DNA of 16,899 nucleotides from an uncultured Erysipelotrichaceae bacterium (lineage in GTDB: Bacteria > Bacillota_I > Bacilli_A > Erysipelotrichales > Erysipelotrichaceae), in NCBI GenBank assembly GCA_947175465.1, contig CAMWMY010000005.1:1-16899 (forward strand), in the 5' to 3' direction. Below are positions 7,739-16,829 of the stretch, in pieces. Made by a program: the position numbers and the translations under genes. A model generated the notes under the pieces. That model saw nothing but the letters and a program-made list of their open reading frames with translations. It was not told the DNA's origin and did not search any database. Positions within the stretch are counted from its first letter, which is position 1; each line of letters begins with the position of its first letter.

Positions 7739-8107
7739 ATGATTCAAAATGAAAGTAGATTACGCGTCGCTGATAACACAGGTGCTAAAGAAGTTTTAGT
7801 TATTCGTTGTTTAGGTGGTAGCGTTCGTAAATTCGCCAATATTGGAGATATCGTGGTTTGTACTGTAAAACAGGCTACTCCTGGTGGAACAGTAAAAAAA
7901 GGTGAAGTTGTCAAAGGTGTTATTGTACGTACAAAACGTGGAGTACGCCGTGAAAATGGAACGTATATTAAATTTGATGATAACGCAATCGTTATTATTA
8001 AAGATGATAAAACACCACGTGGAACTCGTATTTTTGGACCTGTTGCAAGAGAACTTCGTGACAATGACTTTATGAAAATCGTGTCATTGGCACCAGAAGT
8101 ACTATAA
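7739..8107 (+). CDS. rplN: 50S ribosomal protein L14
   Basis: L14 (uL14), at the subunit interface where it contacts 16S rRNA and L19, and the docking site of the silencing factor RsfS. The protein has the usual 122 residues. [19 protein letters not shown] and [20 protein letters not shown] with IFGPVAREL are typical. TAGGAGG is 7-8 nt before the ATG. It opens the spc block without a visible promoter. Confidence 0.98.
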   Translation: MIQNESRLRVADNTGAKEVLVIRCLGGSVRKFANIGDIVVCTVKQATPGGTVKKGEVVKGVIVRTKRGVRRENGTYIKFDDNAIVIIKDDKTPRGTRIFGPVARELRDNDFMKIVSLAPEVL

Positions 8108-8119
8108 GGAGGTGTTTTT

Positions 8120-8443
8120 GTGAGAATCAAAAAAGGTGATAAAGTTCAAGTTATTGCAGGTGCTTACAAGGGCACTGTAGCTGAGGTAACCAAAGTGTTT
8201 CCAAAAGATAGTAAAGTGATTGTGGAAGGTGTTAATATTGTAAAAAAACACATGAAACCTACACAGGCTAATCCTGATGGAGGAATCATTGAAAAAGAAA
8301 TGCCTATTCATATATCAAATGTTATGGCTTATGACGAAAAAGCAAAAACTGCTAGTAAAATTCGTTATGAGATCAAAGAAGATAAAAAAGGCAATAAGCA
8401 AAAAGTACGCGTCTACAAGAAAACTGGCGCTACTGTGAAATAG
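8120..8443 (+). CDS. rplX: 50S ribosomal protein L24, GTG start
   Basis: L24 (uL24), an assembly initiator that binds the 5' end of 23S rRNA. The KOW motif is visible at residues 4-30 ([19 protein letters not shown]). It has 107 residues, slightly longer than the usual 103. It is the only gene here that starts with GTG (8120-8122), placed 6 nt after AAGGAGG (8107-8113); no ATG lies in frame nearby, and homology begins at MRIKKGDKV. Ends with TAG. Confidence 0.97.
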   Translation: MRIKKGDKVQVIAGAYKGTVAEVTKVFPKDSKVIVEGVNIVKKHMKPTQANPDGGIIEKEMPIHISNVMAYDEKAKTASKIRYEIKEDKKGNKQKVRVYKKTGATVK

Positions 8444-8457
8444 GGAGGGTTATAAAT

Positions 8458-8997
8458 ATGAGCCGCCTAAATCAAAAATATAAGGATGCAGTAATTCCTA
8501 ACTTGATGAAAAAATTTAACTATAAATCAGTTATGGAAGTTCCTGCAATTGAAAAAGTAGTTATTAACATGGGAGTTGGAGATGCTATTGGAAACCCTAA
8601 ATTATTAGAAGAAGCAGTAGCAGAACTTCAACAAATTACTGGTCAAAAACCAGTTGTAACAAAAGCGAAAAAATCCATTGCGAACTTTAAATTGCGTGAA
8701 GGTATGGCAATTGGATGTAAAGTTACATTAAGAAAAGAAAAAATGTATGATTTCTTGGATAAATTAATGAATATTTCATTGCCACGTGTAAGAGATTTCC
8801 GTGGAGTATCTGCAACATCTTTCGATGGGCGTGGAAATTATACAATGGGTATTAAAGAACAATTAATTTTCCCAGAAATTAATTATGATAAAGTAAATAA
8901 AGTTCGTGGGATGGATATTATTATTGTTACAAGTGCCAACACTAACGAAGAAGCTAAGGCATTACTAGAAGAATTAGGTATGCCTTTCAAGAAATAG
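8458..8997 (+). CDS. rplE: 50S ribosomal protein L5
   Basis: L5 (uL5) binds 5S rRNA and contacts the P-site tRNA and S13 across the subunit interface. It has 179 residues. [30 protein letters not shown] and LPRVRDFRG are family signatures, with FPEINYDKV near the end. GGGAGGG precedes the ATG by 8 nt. The TAG stop runs into the GGAGG of rpsN. Confidence 0.98.
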   Translation: MSRLNQKYKDAVIPNLMKKFNYKSVMEVPAIEKVVINMGVGDAIGNPKLLEEAVAELQQITGQKPVVTKAKKSIANFKLREGMAIGCKVTLRKEKMYDFLDKLMNISLPRVRDFRGVSATSFDGRGNYTMGIKEQLIFPEINYDKVNKVRGMDIIIVTSANTNEEAKALLEELGMPFKK

Positions 8998-9012
8998 GAG
9001 GACTTCATCAAT

Positions 9013-9198
9013 ATGGCAAAAAAAGCGATGGTTATAAAATCTAAACGTCCTCAGAAGTTCCAAGTGCGTGAGTACACTCGTTGTGAACGTTGTGGTCGTC
9101 CTCACTCAGTATTACGTAAATACAAACTATGCCGTATTTGCTTCCGTGAATTAGCTTATAAAGGGCAAATTCCGGGTGTAAAAAAGGCTAGTTGGTAA
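9013..9198 (+). CDS. rpsN: 30S ribosomal protein S14, zinc-binding type
   Basis: S14 (uS14) of the 30S head. At 61 residues this is the short zinc-binding (C+) form, with C24-x2-C27 and C40-x2-C43 as ligands. The end [12 protein letters not shown] is typical of the form. AGGAGG spans 8997-9002, starting at the last base of the rplE stop. Its presence suggests that zinc is normally available; a zinc-independent paralogue, if any, would be elsewhere in the genome. Confidence 0.98.
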   Translation: MAKKAMVIKSKRPQKFQVREYTRCERCGRPHSVLRKYKLCRICFRELAYKGQIPGVKKASW

Positions 9199-9218
9199 AA
9201 AGAAGGAGGAATACAGTC

Positions 9219-9617
9219 ATGATGATAATGACAGATCCGATTGCAGATATGCTTACTAGAATTCGTAATGGGCTACAAGCACGTCATGAAGTAGTAGAGA
9301 TGCCTGCGAATAAAGAAAAAGAAGCAATTGCAAAGATTTTAAAAGAAGAGGGTTTTATTAATGATTATACTGTTACAGGAGATGTTAAAAAAGTAATTAC
9401 TGTAACATTAAAATATGGACCAAATGGAGAAAAAGTAATTAGTGGATTGAAAAGAATTTCTAAACCAGGATTACGTGCATATGCAAAAGTGGACTCTATT
9501 CCACGTGTATTAAATGGATTAGGAATCGCTATTATTTCTACATCTCATGGTCTTATCACAGATAAAGAAGCAAGAGCTAAACGTGTTGGTGGCGAAGTCA
9601 TCGCTTACGTTTGGTAA
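9219..9617 (+). CDS. rpsH: 30S ribosomal protein S8
   Basis: S8 (uS8), a primary 16S rRNA binder and, in E. coli, the repressor of the spc operon. It has 132 residues from this start. [14 protein letters not shown] at the start and [26 protein letters not shown] at the end, with the STSHG signature, are diagnostic. ATGs stand at 9219, 9222 and 9228; AAGGAGGA (9203-9210) is 8 nt before 9219, the preferred site, though 9222 would give the MxMTDP start seen in relatives. A start at 9192 inside rpsN is rejected. Confidence 0.96.
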   Translation: MMIMTDPIADMLTRIRNGLQARHEVVEMPANKEKEAIAKILKEEGFINDYTVTGDVKKVITVTLKYGPNGEKVISGLKRISKPGLRAYAKVDSIPRVLNGLGIAIISTSHGLITDKEARAKRVGGEVIAYVW

Positions 9618-9635
9618 TATACGGAGGGAAAAAGA

Positions 9636-10181
9636 ATGTCACGTATCGGTAATAAAGCGATTACCATTCCTAGCGGCGTTGAAATTCAAATCGCTGATGG
9701 GAATGAGGTGACTGTTAAAGGGCCTAAAGGGACTTTAACTCGTCAGTTTGCTTCAATTTTAGATATTAAGATTGAAGATAATATCCTAACTGTTGCTCGT
9801 CCTAATGAGGAAAAGCATACAAAACAATTGCATGGGACAACACGTGCTTTACTATTTAATATGGTTGAAGGGGTAACAAGTGGTTTCTCTAAAACTTTAG
9901 AATTAGTAGGGATTGGATTCCGTTGTGCTATGTCAGGAAAAAAATTAACTTTAAATATTGGATACTCTCATCCAGTAGAGTTTGAAGTTGAAGAAGGTTT
10001 AAAAATTGAATGTCCATCTGCAACTGAGATCGTTGTTTCTGGAATTGATAAACAACGTGTTGGTGAGATGGCTGCTAATATTCGTGCTGCTAGAAAACCA
10101 GAACCTTACAAAGGGAAAGGTATTCGCTATCAAGGTGAATATGTTCGTCGTAAGGAAGGTAAAACAGCAGGTAAAAAATAG
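9636..10181 (+). CDS. rplF: 50S ribosomal protein L6
   Basis: L6 (uL6) lies near the sarcin-ricin loop and the factor-binding site. Its 181 residues show two tandem domains of similar fold: an N-terminal one starting [15 protein letters not shown] with [10 protein letters not shown], and a C-terminal one with VGIGFRC, the [10 protein letters not shown] segment and the signature [10 protein letters not shown] near the end. CGGAGGG is 7 nt before the ATG. Ends with TAG. Confidence 0.98.
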   Translation: MSRIGNKAITIPSGVEIQIADGNEVTVKGPKGTLTRQFASILDIKIEDNILTVARPNEEKHTKQLHGTTRALLFNMVEGVTSGFSKTLELVGIGFRCAMSGKKLTLNIGYSHPVEFEVEEGLKIECPSATEIVVSGIDKQRVGEMAANIRAARKPEPYKGKGIRYQGEYVRRKEGKTAGKK

Positions 10182-10202
10182 TGGGAAAGGAGCAATAGAA
10201 CA

Positions 10203-10559
10203 ATGCTTAAGAAAGTTGCAAGAAATGTTGAGCGTAAACGTCGTCATGTACGTGTTCGTACCAAAATCAGTGGTACTCCTGAATGCCCACGATTGAATGT
10301 ATTCCGCTCAAATGCGAATATTCACGTACAAATTATCGATGATGTTAATGGAAAAACATTAGTATCTGCAAGTAGTGTAGAATTGAAATTAGAAAATGGT
10401 GGAAATATCGAAGCTGCTACAAAAGTAGGTACAGAAATTGCGAAACGTGCAATTTCAAAAAATATTACAAATGTTGTATTTGACCGTGGTGGATATATTT
10501 ATCATGGACGTGTTAAGGCAGTAGCTGAAGCAGCTAGAGTTGCCGGATTGAAATTTTAA
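10203..10559 (+). CDS. rplR: 50S ribosomal protein L18
   Basis: L18 (uL18) binds 5S rRNA in the central protuberance together with L5. The protein has 118 residues: a basic N-terminus ([15 protein letters not shown]), [17 protein letters not shown] and the end [20 protein letters not shown] are typical. AAAGGAG precedes the ATG by 10 nt. Its TAA stop is part of the rpsE Shine-Dalgarno sequence. Confidence 0.98.
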   Translation: MLKKVARNVERKRRHVRVRTKISGTPECPRLNVFRSNANIHVQIIDDVNGKTLVSASSVELKLENGGNIEAATKVGTEIAKRAISKNITNVVFDRGGYIYHGRVKAVAEAARVAGLKF

Positions 10560-10572
10560 GGAGGTCATGCGA

Positions 10573-11088
10573 ATGGAACGCAAACCAAGAAGAGACCGCG
10601 AACGCGATAAAGAATTTGAAGAGCGTGTAGTAACAATCAATCGTGTAACAAAAGTAGTGAAAGGTGGACGTCGTTTCCGCTTTGCAGCTCTTGTTGTTAT
10701 TGGTGATAAAAAAGGACGCGTTGGTTTTGGAACAGGAAAAGCAAATGAGGTTCCTGATGCTATTAAAAAAGCAATTGAAGATGCTAAGAAAAATGTCTTC
10801 ACAGTTCCTATCATCAACGGGTCAACAATACCACATGAAATCACTGGTACATTTGGTGCTGGAAAAGTATTTCTTCGCCCAGCTACAGAAGGTACAGGGG
10901 TTATTGCAGGTGGTGCAGTCCGTGCCGTTTTAGAACTTGCAGGAGTAAATGATATTTTATCTAAATGTTTAGGATCTCGTACACCAATTAATATGGTGCG
11001 TGCTACTGCAGATGCTCTTAAAAACTTAAGGACTATCGATGATGTTGCTCGTCTTCGTGGTAAAAAACCAGAAGAAATTCGTGGTTAA
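10573..11088 (+). CDS. rpsE: 30S ribosomal protein S5
   Basis: S5 (uS5), important for decoding accuracy and mRNA helicase activity of the 30S subunit. It has 171 residues from this start. The double-stranded RNA-binding N-terminal domain ([19 protein letters not shown]) and the C-terminal domain with [19 protein letters not shown] are present. AAGGAGG (10558-10564) is only 2 nt from the ATG at 10567 but 8 nt from the ATG at 10573, so the latter is chosen. The next gene is rplO; rpmD, which usually lies between them, is missing. Confidence 0.97.
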   Translation: MERKPRRDRERDKEFEERVVTINRVTKVVKGGRRFRFAALVVIGDKKGRVGFGTGKANEVPDAIKKAIEDAKKNVFTVPIINGSTIPHEITGTFGAGKVFLRPATEGTGVIAGGAVRAVLELAGVNDILSKCLGSRTPINMVRATADALKNLRTIDDVARLRGKKPEEIRG

Positions 11089-11103
11089 CAGGAGGATCGA
11101 AAC

Positions 11104-11544
11104 ATGAAATTACATGAAATGAAATATACAGAAGGAGCTAGAAGAGCGCGTAAACGTATTGGACGTGGACATGGATCTGGTCATGGTAAGACTGCTGGGA
11201 AAGGTCACAAAGGTCAAAATGCTCGCTCTGGTGGAGGAGTTCGTCTTGGATTTGAAGGTGGTCAAACACCACTTGCAAGACGTTTACCAAAACGTGGATT
11301 TACAAATGTTAATCGTAAAGAGTATGCAATTGTAAATGTAACTTCTTTAAATCGTTTTGAAGATGGAACAGAAGTTACTCCAGAATTATTAATCGAAAGT
11401 GGAATTATAAAGAAAGAATTAGATGGTATTAAAATTTTAGGACAAGGTGAATTAGAAAGAAAATTAGTAGTAAAAGCTAACAAATTCTCTAAATCTGCTG
11501 TAACTATTATTGAGCAAGTAGGCGGAAAAGCTGAGGTAATCTAA
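11104..11544 (+). CDS. rplO: 50S ribosomal protein L15
   Basis: L15 (uL15), a late assembly protein that threads through 23S rRNA. Its 146 residues show the Gly/Arg-rich N-terminal arm ([18 protein letters not shown] then [18 protein letters not shown]) and the globular C-terminal domain with [16 protein letters not shown] is 8 nt before the ATG. secY starts 1 nt after the stop. Confidence 0.98.
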   Translation: MKLHEMKYTEGARRARKRIGRGHGSGHGKTAGKGHKGQNARSGGGVRLGFEGGQTPLARRLPKRGFTNVNRKEYAIVNVTSLNRFEDGTEVTPELLIESGIIKKELDGIKILGQGELERKLVVKANKFSKSAVTIIEQVGGKAEVI

Positions 11545-11545
11545 T

Positions 11546-12838
11546 ATGTTTAGCAATATGATCAGTATGTTCAAGAATAAAGAGATTCGTAATAAAGTTC
11601 TCTTTACTCTTGCCATGCTGTTTGTATTCCGCTTTGGTGCTGCAATTACAGTACCAGGTGTGAATACGGCTGCGCTAGAAGCAGGATTACAAGATAATTC
11701 TTTTCTAAGCATGCTAAATATGCTTGGAGGAGGGGGAATAGAGCAATTTTCTATATTCGCACTTGGTGTTGGTCCCTATATTACAGCATCAATTATTATT
11801 CAATTATTATCGATGGATGTTATTCCAGCATTATCTGAACTTGCGAAAAGTGGTGCATCTGGACGTAAAAAGATGGATCGCTATACGCGATATTTAGCTG
11901 TTGTACTTGGATTTGTACAAGCTTATACTATGATGTTAAGTTTTAGTTTTAGCAACACATCTATTTTTACATCAGCAACTGTTTCCACATATTTATACAT
12001 TGCGACATTATTAGTTGCAGGATCTATGTTTTTGCTTTGGATAGGAGATCGTATTTCTGCCAGAGGAATTGGAAATGGAATTTCAATGATTATATTTGCT
12101 GGAATTGTTGCGAAACTTCCAACACAATTTGTAACAACTTTTAAAGATTTAGTTGGTACAGGAGCAGGAAGTGCTGTATTCAATGGTATTTTGATGTTCT
12201 CATTATACTTATTGTGTTATTTATGTATTGTTGTTCTTGTTATTTTAATGCAAACAGCAGAGCGAAAAATTCCAATTCAGTATACATCTAGTACAATTCA
12301 AACAAGAAAAAAAGATATGACTTACTTGCCATTAAAGATTAATTCTGCAAGTGTAATTCCAGTTATTTTTTCATCAGCAGTTATGGTAGCGCCTATTACG
12401 ATTGCAGGGTTTTTCGCAGAGAACGATTTTATTCGTGTTATGAAGAATGTGTTAGGATTTCAAACATGGTATAGTTTATTACTTTATGTAGTATTAATTA
12501 TTGCCTTTACATTCTTTTATACTAAATTGCAAGTAGATCCAGAACAAATTGCTGAAAATCTTGGGAAATCTGGTACATATATACCTGGTATTCGCCCTGG
12601 TACAGAAACAAAGCAGTATCTTAATAAAGTTTTAAATAGAATCACGGTATTAGGATCTATATGTTTGGCCTTTATTGCTGTTCTTCCTTATGCACTACCA
12701 ATGTTTACTAATTTACCTAAATCTATGGGATTAGGTGGAACAGGTATTATTATTGTTGTTGGGGTTGCAATGGAAACAGTAAAACAAATGCAAGGTCAAA
12801 TGACACAGAAAAGCTATCGTGGCTTTATTCGACGATAA
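11546..12838 (+). CDS. secY: Preprotein translocase channel subunit SecY
   Basis: SecY forms the protein-conducting channel in the membrane with SecE and SecG, driven by SecA or the ribosome. Its 430 residues hold about ten hydrophobic segments, starting with the first helix at roughly 17-37, then a plug region with MLNMLGGGGIEQFSIFALGVGPYI. The cytoplasmic loop TAERKIPIQYTS and the segment LAENLGKSG-like IAENLGKSGTYIPGIRPG are signatures. The ribosome binding site GAGG lies inside the end of rplO, with a 1-nt gap, so coupling is likely. The surface protein at 191-2233 would be a client of this channel. The start of the protein is short and basic, as usual. Confidence 0.98.
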   Translation: MFSNMISMFKNKEIRNKVLFTLAMLFVFRFGAAITVPGVNTAALEAGLQDNSFLSMLNMLGGGGIEQFSIFALGVGPYITASIIIQLLSMDVIPALSELAKSGASGRKKMDRYTRYLAVVLGFVQAYTMMLSFSFSNTSIFTSATVSTYLYIATLLVAGSMFLLWIGDRISARGIGNGISMIIFAGIVAKLPTQFVTTFKDLVGTGAGSAVFNGILMFSLYLLCYLCIVVLVILMQTAERKIPIQYTSSTIQTRKKDMTYLPLKINSASVIPVIFSSAVMVAPITIAGFFAENDFIRVMKNVLGFQTWYSLLLYVVLIIAFTFFYTKLQVDPEQIAENLGKSGTYIPGIRPGTETKQYLNKVLNRITVLGSICLAFIAVLPYALPMFTNLPKSMGLGGTGIIIVVGVAMETVKQMQGQMTQKSYRGFIRR

Positions 12839-12852
12839 AAAGGTGATGGATT

Positions 12853-13500
12853 ATGAATATCTTAATTATGGGAGGACCTGGTGCTGGAAAAGGGACCATG
12901 TCTGCAAAAATTGTTGAAGAGTTTAAAATTAACCATATTTCTACCGGAGATATCTTCCGAAGTGAAATAGGGAAACAAACAGAACTTGGCCTTATGGCTA
13001 AAAGTTATATGGATAAAGGTTATTTAGTGCCAGATGAAGTTACCAATGCAATGGTAAAAAGTTATTTGGAAAAACTAGATAACACGAAAGGGTTTCTATT
13101 AGATGGATACCCAAGAACACTTGATCAAGCGAAAGCTTTTAGCGAAATGTCAAAAGGGACTTCACTTGAGATTGAAAAAGTATTAGTTCTTGAAATTGAC
13201 TTTAAAGAGTTAGCTGGACGTGTTACAGGTCGTCGTTTATGTAAAGGATGTGGTGAAATTTATCATGTTGTTTCACATCCTTCAAAAGAAGAAGGTAAAT
13301 GTGATAAATGTGGAAGTGAACTATACCAACGTAAAGACGATACAGAAGAGAGTTTAAAAGTTCGTTTAGAAGAATATGAAAACTCTACCAAACCTGTTTT
13401 AGATTTTTATGAAGAAAAAGGAATGGTTGCACGCATTAATGCTGCTCAACCAATTGATCAAGTTTGGAATGATACAAAAAAAGCTTTGGAGGATAAATAA
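12853..13500 (+). CDS. adk: Adenylate kinase, zinc-binding lid
   Basis: Adenylate kinase converts ATP and AMP to two ADP in the cytoplasm, keeping adenylates in balance. The 215 residues include the P-loop GGPGAGKGT (7-15), the AMP-binding STGDIFR and DGYPRT motifs, and a long lid. The lid carries four cysteines, C130, C133, C150 and C153, the structural zinc site of Gram-positive enzymes. AAAGGTGATG lies just before the ATG. The TAA stop overlaps the map start as TAATG, so the two are likely translated together. Confidence 0.98.
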   Translation: MNILIMGGPGAGKGTMSAKIVEEFKINHISTGDIFRSEIGKQTELGLMAKSYMDKGYLVPDEVTNAMVKSYLEKLDNTKGFLLDGYPRTLDQAKAFSEMSKGTSLEIEKVLVLEIDFKELAGRVTGRRLCKGCGEIYHVVSHPSKEEGKCDKCGSELYQRKDDTEESLKVRLEEYENSTKPVLDFYEEKGMVARINAAQPIDQVWNDTKKALEDK

Positions 13501-14267
13501 TGATTACTTCCAAATCATCTCGTGAATTGGAATATATGAGAGAAGCAGGTAGAATTGTAGCATGTGCACATCAAGCTGCTAAACGTGCTATTAAACCAGG
13601 TATTTCTACCAAAGAGATTGATGCTATATGTGAAGAAGAAATTCGAAAACATGGAGCAACACCGTCTTTTAAAGGTTTATATGGATTCCCTGCTGCAACT
13701 TGTATATCTGTCAATTCAGTTTTGGTACATGGTATCCCAGACGATACGATACTAAAAGATGGAGATATTGTCTCAGTAGATATTGGTGCCTGTTATCATG
13801 GTTACCATGGAGACTCAGCTTGGACTTATGCCGTTGGAACAATTAGCGATGATGCTAAAGAGCTTATGAAAGTAACTGAGCAATCATTGTTTGAAGGTTT
13901 AAAGCATGCCAAAGCTGGGAATCGATTAACTGATATCTCTCATGCGATTGGTGAATATGTATATGCGCATGGTTATTCTATACCGCATGATTATGCAGGA
14001 CATGGTATTGGAACTTCAGTTCATGAAGATCCAACAGTTCCTAATTTTGGTCCATCAGGGCAGGGCGTTGTTTTAAAAGAAGGAATGACACTTGCTATTG
14101 AACCTATGGTTCATATGGGTAAACCACAGACAAGAGTATTAAAAGATAATTGGACTGTAGTGACAAAAGATGGAAGTTTAACAGCTCATTATGAACATAC
14201 GATTGTGATAACAAAAGATGGATATGAAATACTTACAACGATAAATAAGGAGGAACTTTTTCGATAA
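13500..14267 (+). CDS. map: Methionine aminopeptidase type I
   Basis: Removes the initiator methionine from new proteins when the second residue is small. The protein has 255 residues. All five metal ligands of the pita-bread fold are present: D94, D105, H168 (in GHGIG), E201 (IEPM) and E232 (HYEHT), each offset by three from the E. coli numbering. It lacks the N-terminal extension of other classes. Both ends overlap neighbours as TAATG, with adk upstream and infA downstream. The small KOW-protein gene that sits between map and infA in some Bacilli is absent. Confidence 0.98.
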   Translation: MITSKSSRELEYMREAGRIVACAHQAAKRAIKPGISTKEIDAICEEEIRKHGATPSFKGLYGFPAATCISVNSVLVHGIPDDTILKDGDIVSVDIGACYHGYHGDSAWTYAVGTISDDAKELMKVTEQSLFEGLKHAKAGNRLTDISHAIGEYVYAHGYSIPHDYAGHGIGTSVHEDPTVPNFGPSGQGVVLKEGMTLAIEPMVHMGKPQTRVLKDNWTVVTKDGSLTAHYEHTIVITKDGYEILTTINKEELFR

Positions 14268-14485
14268 TGGGTAAGCAAGATGTTATTGAGATTGAGGGAG
14301 TTATCATTGATACACTGCCAAATGCAATGTTTAAAGTGAAATTAACAAACGGTCACGAAATTTTAGCTCACGTTTCTGGTAAAATCCGCATGCATTACAT
14401 TCGCATTTTACCAGGAGATCGTGTTACTGTGGAAATTTCACCTTATGATTTAACACGTGGGCGTATTACATTCCGACACAAATAG
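14267..14485 (+). CDS. infA: Translation initiation factor IF-1
   Basis: IF-1 binds the 30S A site during initiation with IF-2 and IF-3. The 72 residues are a single OB-fold: [19 protein letters not shown], then [19 protein letters not shown] and [19 protein letters not shown]. The ATG shares its A with the map TAA stop; AAGGAGG (14247-14253) is 13 nt upstream inside map, a somewhat long spacing that suggests coupling to map translation. Ends with TAG. Confidence 0.99.
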   Translation: MGKQDVIEIEGVIIDTLPNAMFKVKLTNGHEILAHVSGKIRMHYIRILPGDRVTVEISPYDLTRGRITFRHK

Positions 14486-14507
14486 TCGTGAATAAGGAGG
14501 AAAACGC

Positions 14508-14624
14508 ATGAAAGTAAGACCATCTGTCAAACCAATATGCGATAAGTGCCGCATCATCAAACGTAAAGGTCGCGTCATGGTAATTTGTGAAAATCCAAAA
14601 CACAAACAAAGACAAGGAAATTAA
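14508..14624 (+). CDS. rpmJ: 50S ribosomal protein L36, zinc-binding type
   Basis: L36 (bL36), the smallest ribosomal protein, is a zinc ribbon that contacts 23S rRNA in the 50S subunit. It has 38 residues: [19 protein letters not shown] followed by [16 protein letters not shown]. The zinc ligands are C11, C14, C27 and H32. AAGGAGG (14494-14500) is 7 nt before the ATG. It lies between infA and rpsM, its standard place, and ends in TAA 13 nt before rpsM. Confidence 0.98.
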   Translation: MKVRPSVKPICDKCRIIKRKGRVMVICENPKHKQRQGN

Positions 14625-14637
14625 TGGAGGTACAACA

Positions 14638-15003
14638 ATGGCTCGTATTGCAGGTATTGACTTACCACGCGATAAGCGTGTAGTAGTCTCATTAACTTAT
14701 ATTTATGGAATTGGCCGCCCAACAGCGGAAGAAATTCTAAAAAAGACTGGTATTAGCGAAGATATTCGAGTAAAAGACTTAACAGAAGATCAAGTAAATG
14801 CCATTCGTAATGAAATTGACGGAATTAAAGTAGAAGGTGATTTACGCCGTGAAACTGCTTTAAATATTAAACGTCTAATGGAAATCGGATGTTACCGTGG
14901 AATTCGTCATCGTAGAGGATTACCAGTTCGCGGTCAACGTACTAAAACGAATGCTCGTACGCGTAAAGGTCCAGTTCGTACAGTAGCAAATAAAAAGAAA
15001 TAG
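14638..15003 (+). CDS. rpsM: 30S ribosomal protein S13
   Basis: S13 (uS13) of the 30S head forms bridges to L5 and contacts the P-site tRNA with its tail. It has 121 residues. [20 protein letters not shown], the helix-hairpin region [17 protein letters not shown], and [20 protein letters not shown] are signatures. TGGAGG at 14625-14630 sets the ATG at 14638; an in-frame ATG at 14587 lies inside rpmJ and is rejected. Ends with TAG. Confidence 0.98.
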   Translation: MARIAGIDLPRDKRVVVSLTYIYGIGRPTAEEILKKTGISEDIRVKDLTEDQVNAIRNEIDGIKVEGDLRRETALNIKRLMEIGCYRGIRHRRGLPVRGQRTKTNARTRKGPVRTVANKKK

Positions 15004-15023
15004 GGCGATAGGAGGAATTAATA

Positions 15024-15416
15024 ATGGCAAAAGCAAAAGCTGGTGCACGTAAACGTCGTATTCGTAAGAATATTGCACGAGGGTGTGCACACATTCACTC
15101 AACTTTCAACAATACAATCGTTACTATTACTGATGAAAAAGGAAATGCCGTTGCTTGGTCTAGTGCTGGTGCATTAGGATTTAAAGGTTCTCGTAAATCT
15201 ACTCCTTTTGCAGCACAATTAGCTGGAGAAGCAGCTGGTAAAGCAGCGATTGAAAATGGTATGAAAACTATTGCAGTTAGCGTAAAAGGTCCAGGACCTG
15301 GACGTGAAGCAGCTGTAAGAGCTTTACAAGTAGCAGGATTAGAGATCACATTAATTAATGATGTTACTCCAATCCCTCACAATGGATGTCGTCCGCCAAA
15401 ACGACCACGTGGTTAA
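15024..15416 (+). CDS. rpsK: 30S ribosomal protein S11
   Basis: S11 (uS11) of the platform contacts the E-site mRNA. It has 130 residues. [16 protein letters not shown], the [10 protein letters not shown] segment, [15 protein letters not shown] and the end [16 protein letters not shown] are typical; many relatives end in KRRRV rather than KRPRG. AGGAGG is 7 nt before the ATG. Confidence 0.98.
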   Translation: MAKAKAGARKRRIRKNIARGCAHIHSTFNNTIVTITDEKGNAVAWSSAGALGFKGSRKSTPFAAQLAGEAAGKAAIENGMKTIAVSVKGPGPGREAAVRALQVAGLEITLINDVTPIPHNGCRPPKRPRG

Positions 15417-15442
15417 TTTCATCTTGATTGAGGAGGTCTAAT

Positions 15443-16402
15443 ATGCAAAAATTCGAACGTGCAAATTTTGAAGTAAAAGAATATATTGATTCAGATAATT
15501 ACGCTAAGTTTGTATTTGAACCTCTTGAAAGAGGATTTGGAACAACTATTGGAAATGCACTAAGACGTGTTTTGCTCTCCTCTTTACCGGGAGCTGCCGT
15601 ATTTTCAATTAAAGTTGAAGGGGTATACCACGAATTCACTGCAATTCCAGGAGTTGTAGAAGATGTAACGGCAATTATCTTAAATATTAAAACACTTATC
15701 ATGAATATCCAAGATGATGAAGTTTATACCCTTCGTATTTCTAAACAAGGTCCATGTGTAGTAACTGCAGCTGATATTATCTGCCCTGAAGGTGTAGAGA
15801 TGTTAAGCTTAGATACTCACATTTGTACCCTTGAAGAAGGAGGGTCTTTAGAGATGGAACTACAAGCACGTATAGGACGTGGTTATGTTAGTGCAGATAC
15901 AAATAAATCTTTATATCAATCACCTAATCAACCTTTAGGAATGATTTATACGGATGCTATTTATACACCAATTGAAAAAGTTTCTTATGCTGTAGAACCA
16001 ACTCGTGTAGGACAAGATGCAAAATACGATAAAGTTATTATGGAAGTATGGACTGATGGATCTATTACTCCATCAGAGTCTATTGCTTTAGGTTCTAAAA
16101 TTTTAATCGATCATCTTTCTTTATTAACAGATGTTCATGAAGCAGTAAATGATATGGAATCTGTTATGAAAGAAGCACAAGGTGAAGTGGTAAATAAAGG
16201 CCTAGTGATGATGATTGAAGATTTAGATTTATCTGTTCGTTCTTACAACTGTTTAAAAAGAGCAGGTATTCAAACAGTAGAAGAATTGATTCAAAAAACT
16301 GAAGATGAAATGATGAGAGTTAGAAACTTAGGTAAAAAATCATTAAAAGAAGTGAAAGATAAAATTTATGATTTAGGATTAAGCTTTAAATCATATGAAT
16401 AA
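15443..16402 (+). CDS. rpoA: RNA polymerase alpha subunit
   Basis: The alpha subunit dimerises to start RNA polymerase assembly, and its C-terminal domain binds UP elements and activators. It has 319 residues. The N-terminal domain carries FEPLERGFGTTIGNALRRVL and the assembly segment that follows. A linker leads to the C-terminal domain (about 255-315) with DLDLSVRSYNCLKRAGI; R266 and N269 correspond to the DNA-contacting R265 and N268 of E. coli. GAGGAGG (15430-15436) supports the ATG at 15443 over an upstream TTG at 15428. Confidence 0.99.
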   Translation: MQKFERANFEVKEYIDSDNYAKFVFEPLERGFGTTIGNALRRVLLSSLPGAAVFSIKVEGVYHEFTAIPGVVEDVTAIILNIKTLIMNIQDDEVYTLRISKQGPCVVTAADIICPEGVEMLSLDTHICTLEEGGSLEMELQARIGRGYVSADTNKSLYQSPNQPLGMIYTDAIYTPIEKVSYAVEPTRVGQDAKYDKVIMEVWTDGSITPSESIALGSKILIDHLSLLTDVHEAVNDMESVMKEAQGEVVNKGLVMMIEDLDLSVRSYNCLKRAGIQTVEELIQKTEDEMMRVRNLGKKSLKEVKDKIYDLGLSFKSYE

Positions 16403-16426
16403 AGTAGTAAGGGAGGTTTAAAACCA

Positions 16427-16792
16427 ATGTGGAATCGTAAATTAGGACGTACTGCTGATCATCGTAAAGCAATGTTTCGTAATATGGCTACTTCACTAAT
16501 CATTGAAGGGCAAATTGAAACTACAGAAATGAAAGCGAAAGAATTACGTAGTATTGTAGATGAGTTGGTTACACTAGCTAAACGTGGTGATTTGCATGCT
16601 CGTCGTCAAGCTGCTCGTTTCGTTCGTGATGTTGTAGCTGATGAAAAAAGTGGACAAACAGCATTACAAAAATTATTTAGTGAAATTGGACCTGCATATG
16701 CAGATAGAAATGGTGGATACACACGTGTTATCAAGACAAGAGTACGTCGTGGTGACTGTGCACCAATGGCAATTATTGAATTCGTTAAATAG
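16427..16792 (+). CDS. rplQ: 50S ribosomal protein L17
   Basis: L17 (bL17) lies near the tunnel exit of the 50S subunit. The 121 residues begin [20 protein letters not shown] and end with [25 protein letters not shown], both family signatures. GGGAGG is 9-10 nt before the ATG. It is the last gene of the cluster; a terminator follows 9 nt after the TAG stop. Confidence 0.98.
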   Translation: MWNRKLGRTADHRKAMFRNMATSLIIEGQIETTEMKAKELRSIVDELVTLAKRGDLHARRQAARFVRDVVADEKSGQTALQKLFSEIGPAYADRNGGYTRVIKTRVRRGDCAPMAIIEFVK

Positions 16793-16801
16793 ATATGAAG
16801 G

Positions 16802-16829
16802 AAACCACTATCATTAGTGGTTTTTTCAT
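16802..16829 (+). terminator. Rho-independent terminator of the ribosomal operon
   Basis: AAACCACTA (16802-16810) pairs perfectly with TAGTGGTTT (16815-16823) around the loop TCAT, and a T run reaches 16826. It lies just after rplQ and is the first intrinsic terminator I can see since the start of the operon. Confidence 0.93.

Noticed and set aside
7744..8130. 128-residue reverse-strand frame opposite rplN
   Set aside because: It is a shadow of L14 coding sequence, with no ribosome binding site or family resemblance.
14587..14637. N-terminal extension of rpsM
   Set aside because: This stretch is the end of rpmJ in another frame; S13 homology and the ribosome binding site begin at 14638.
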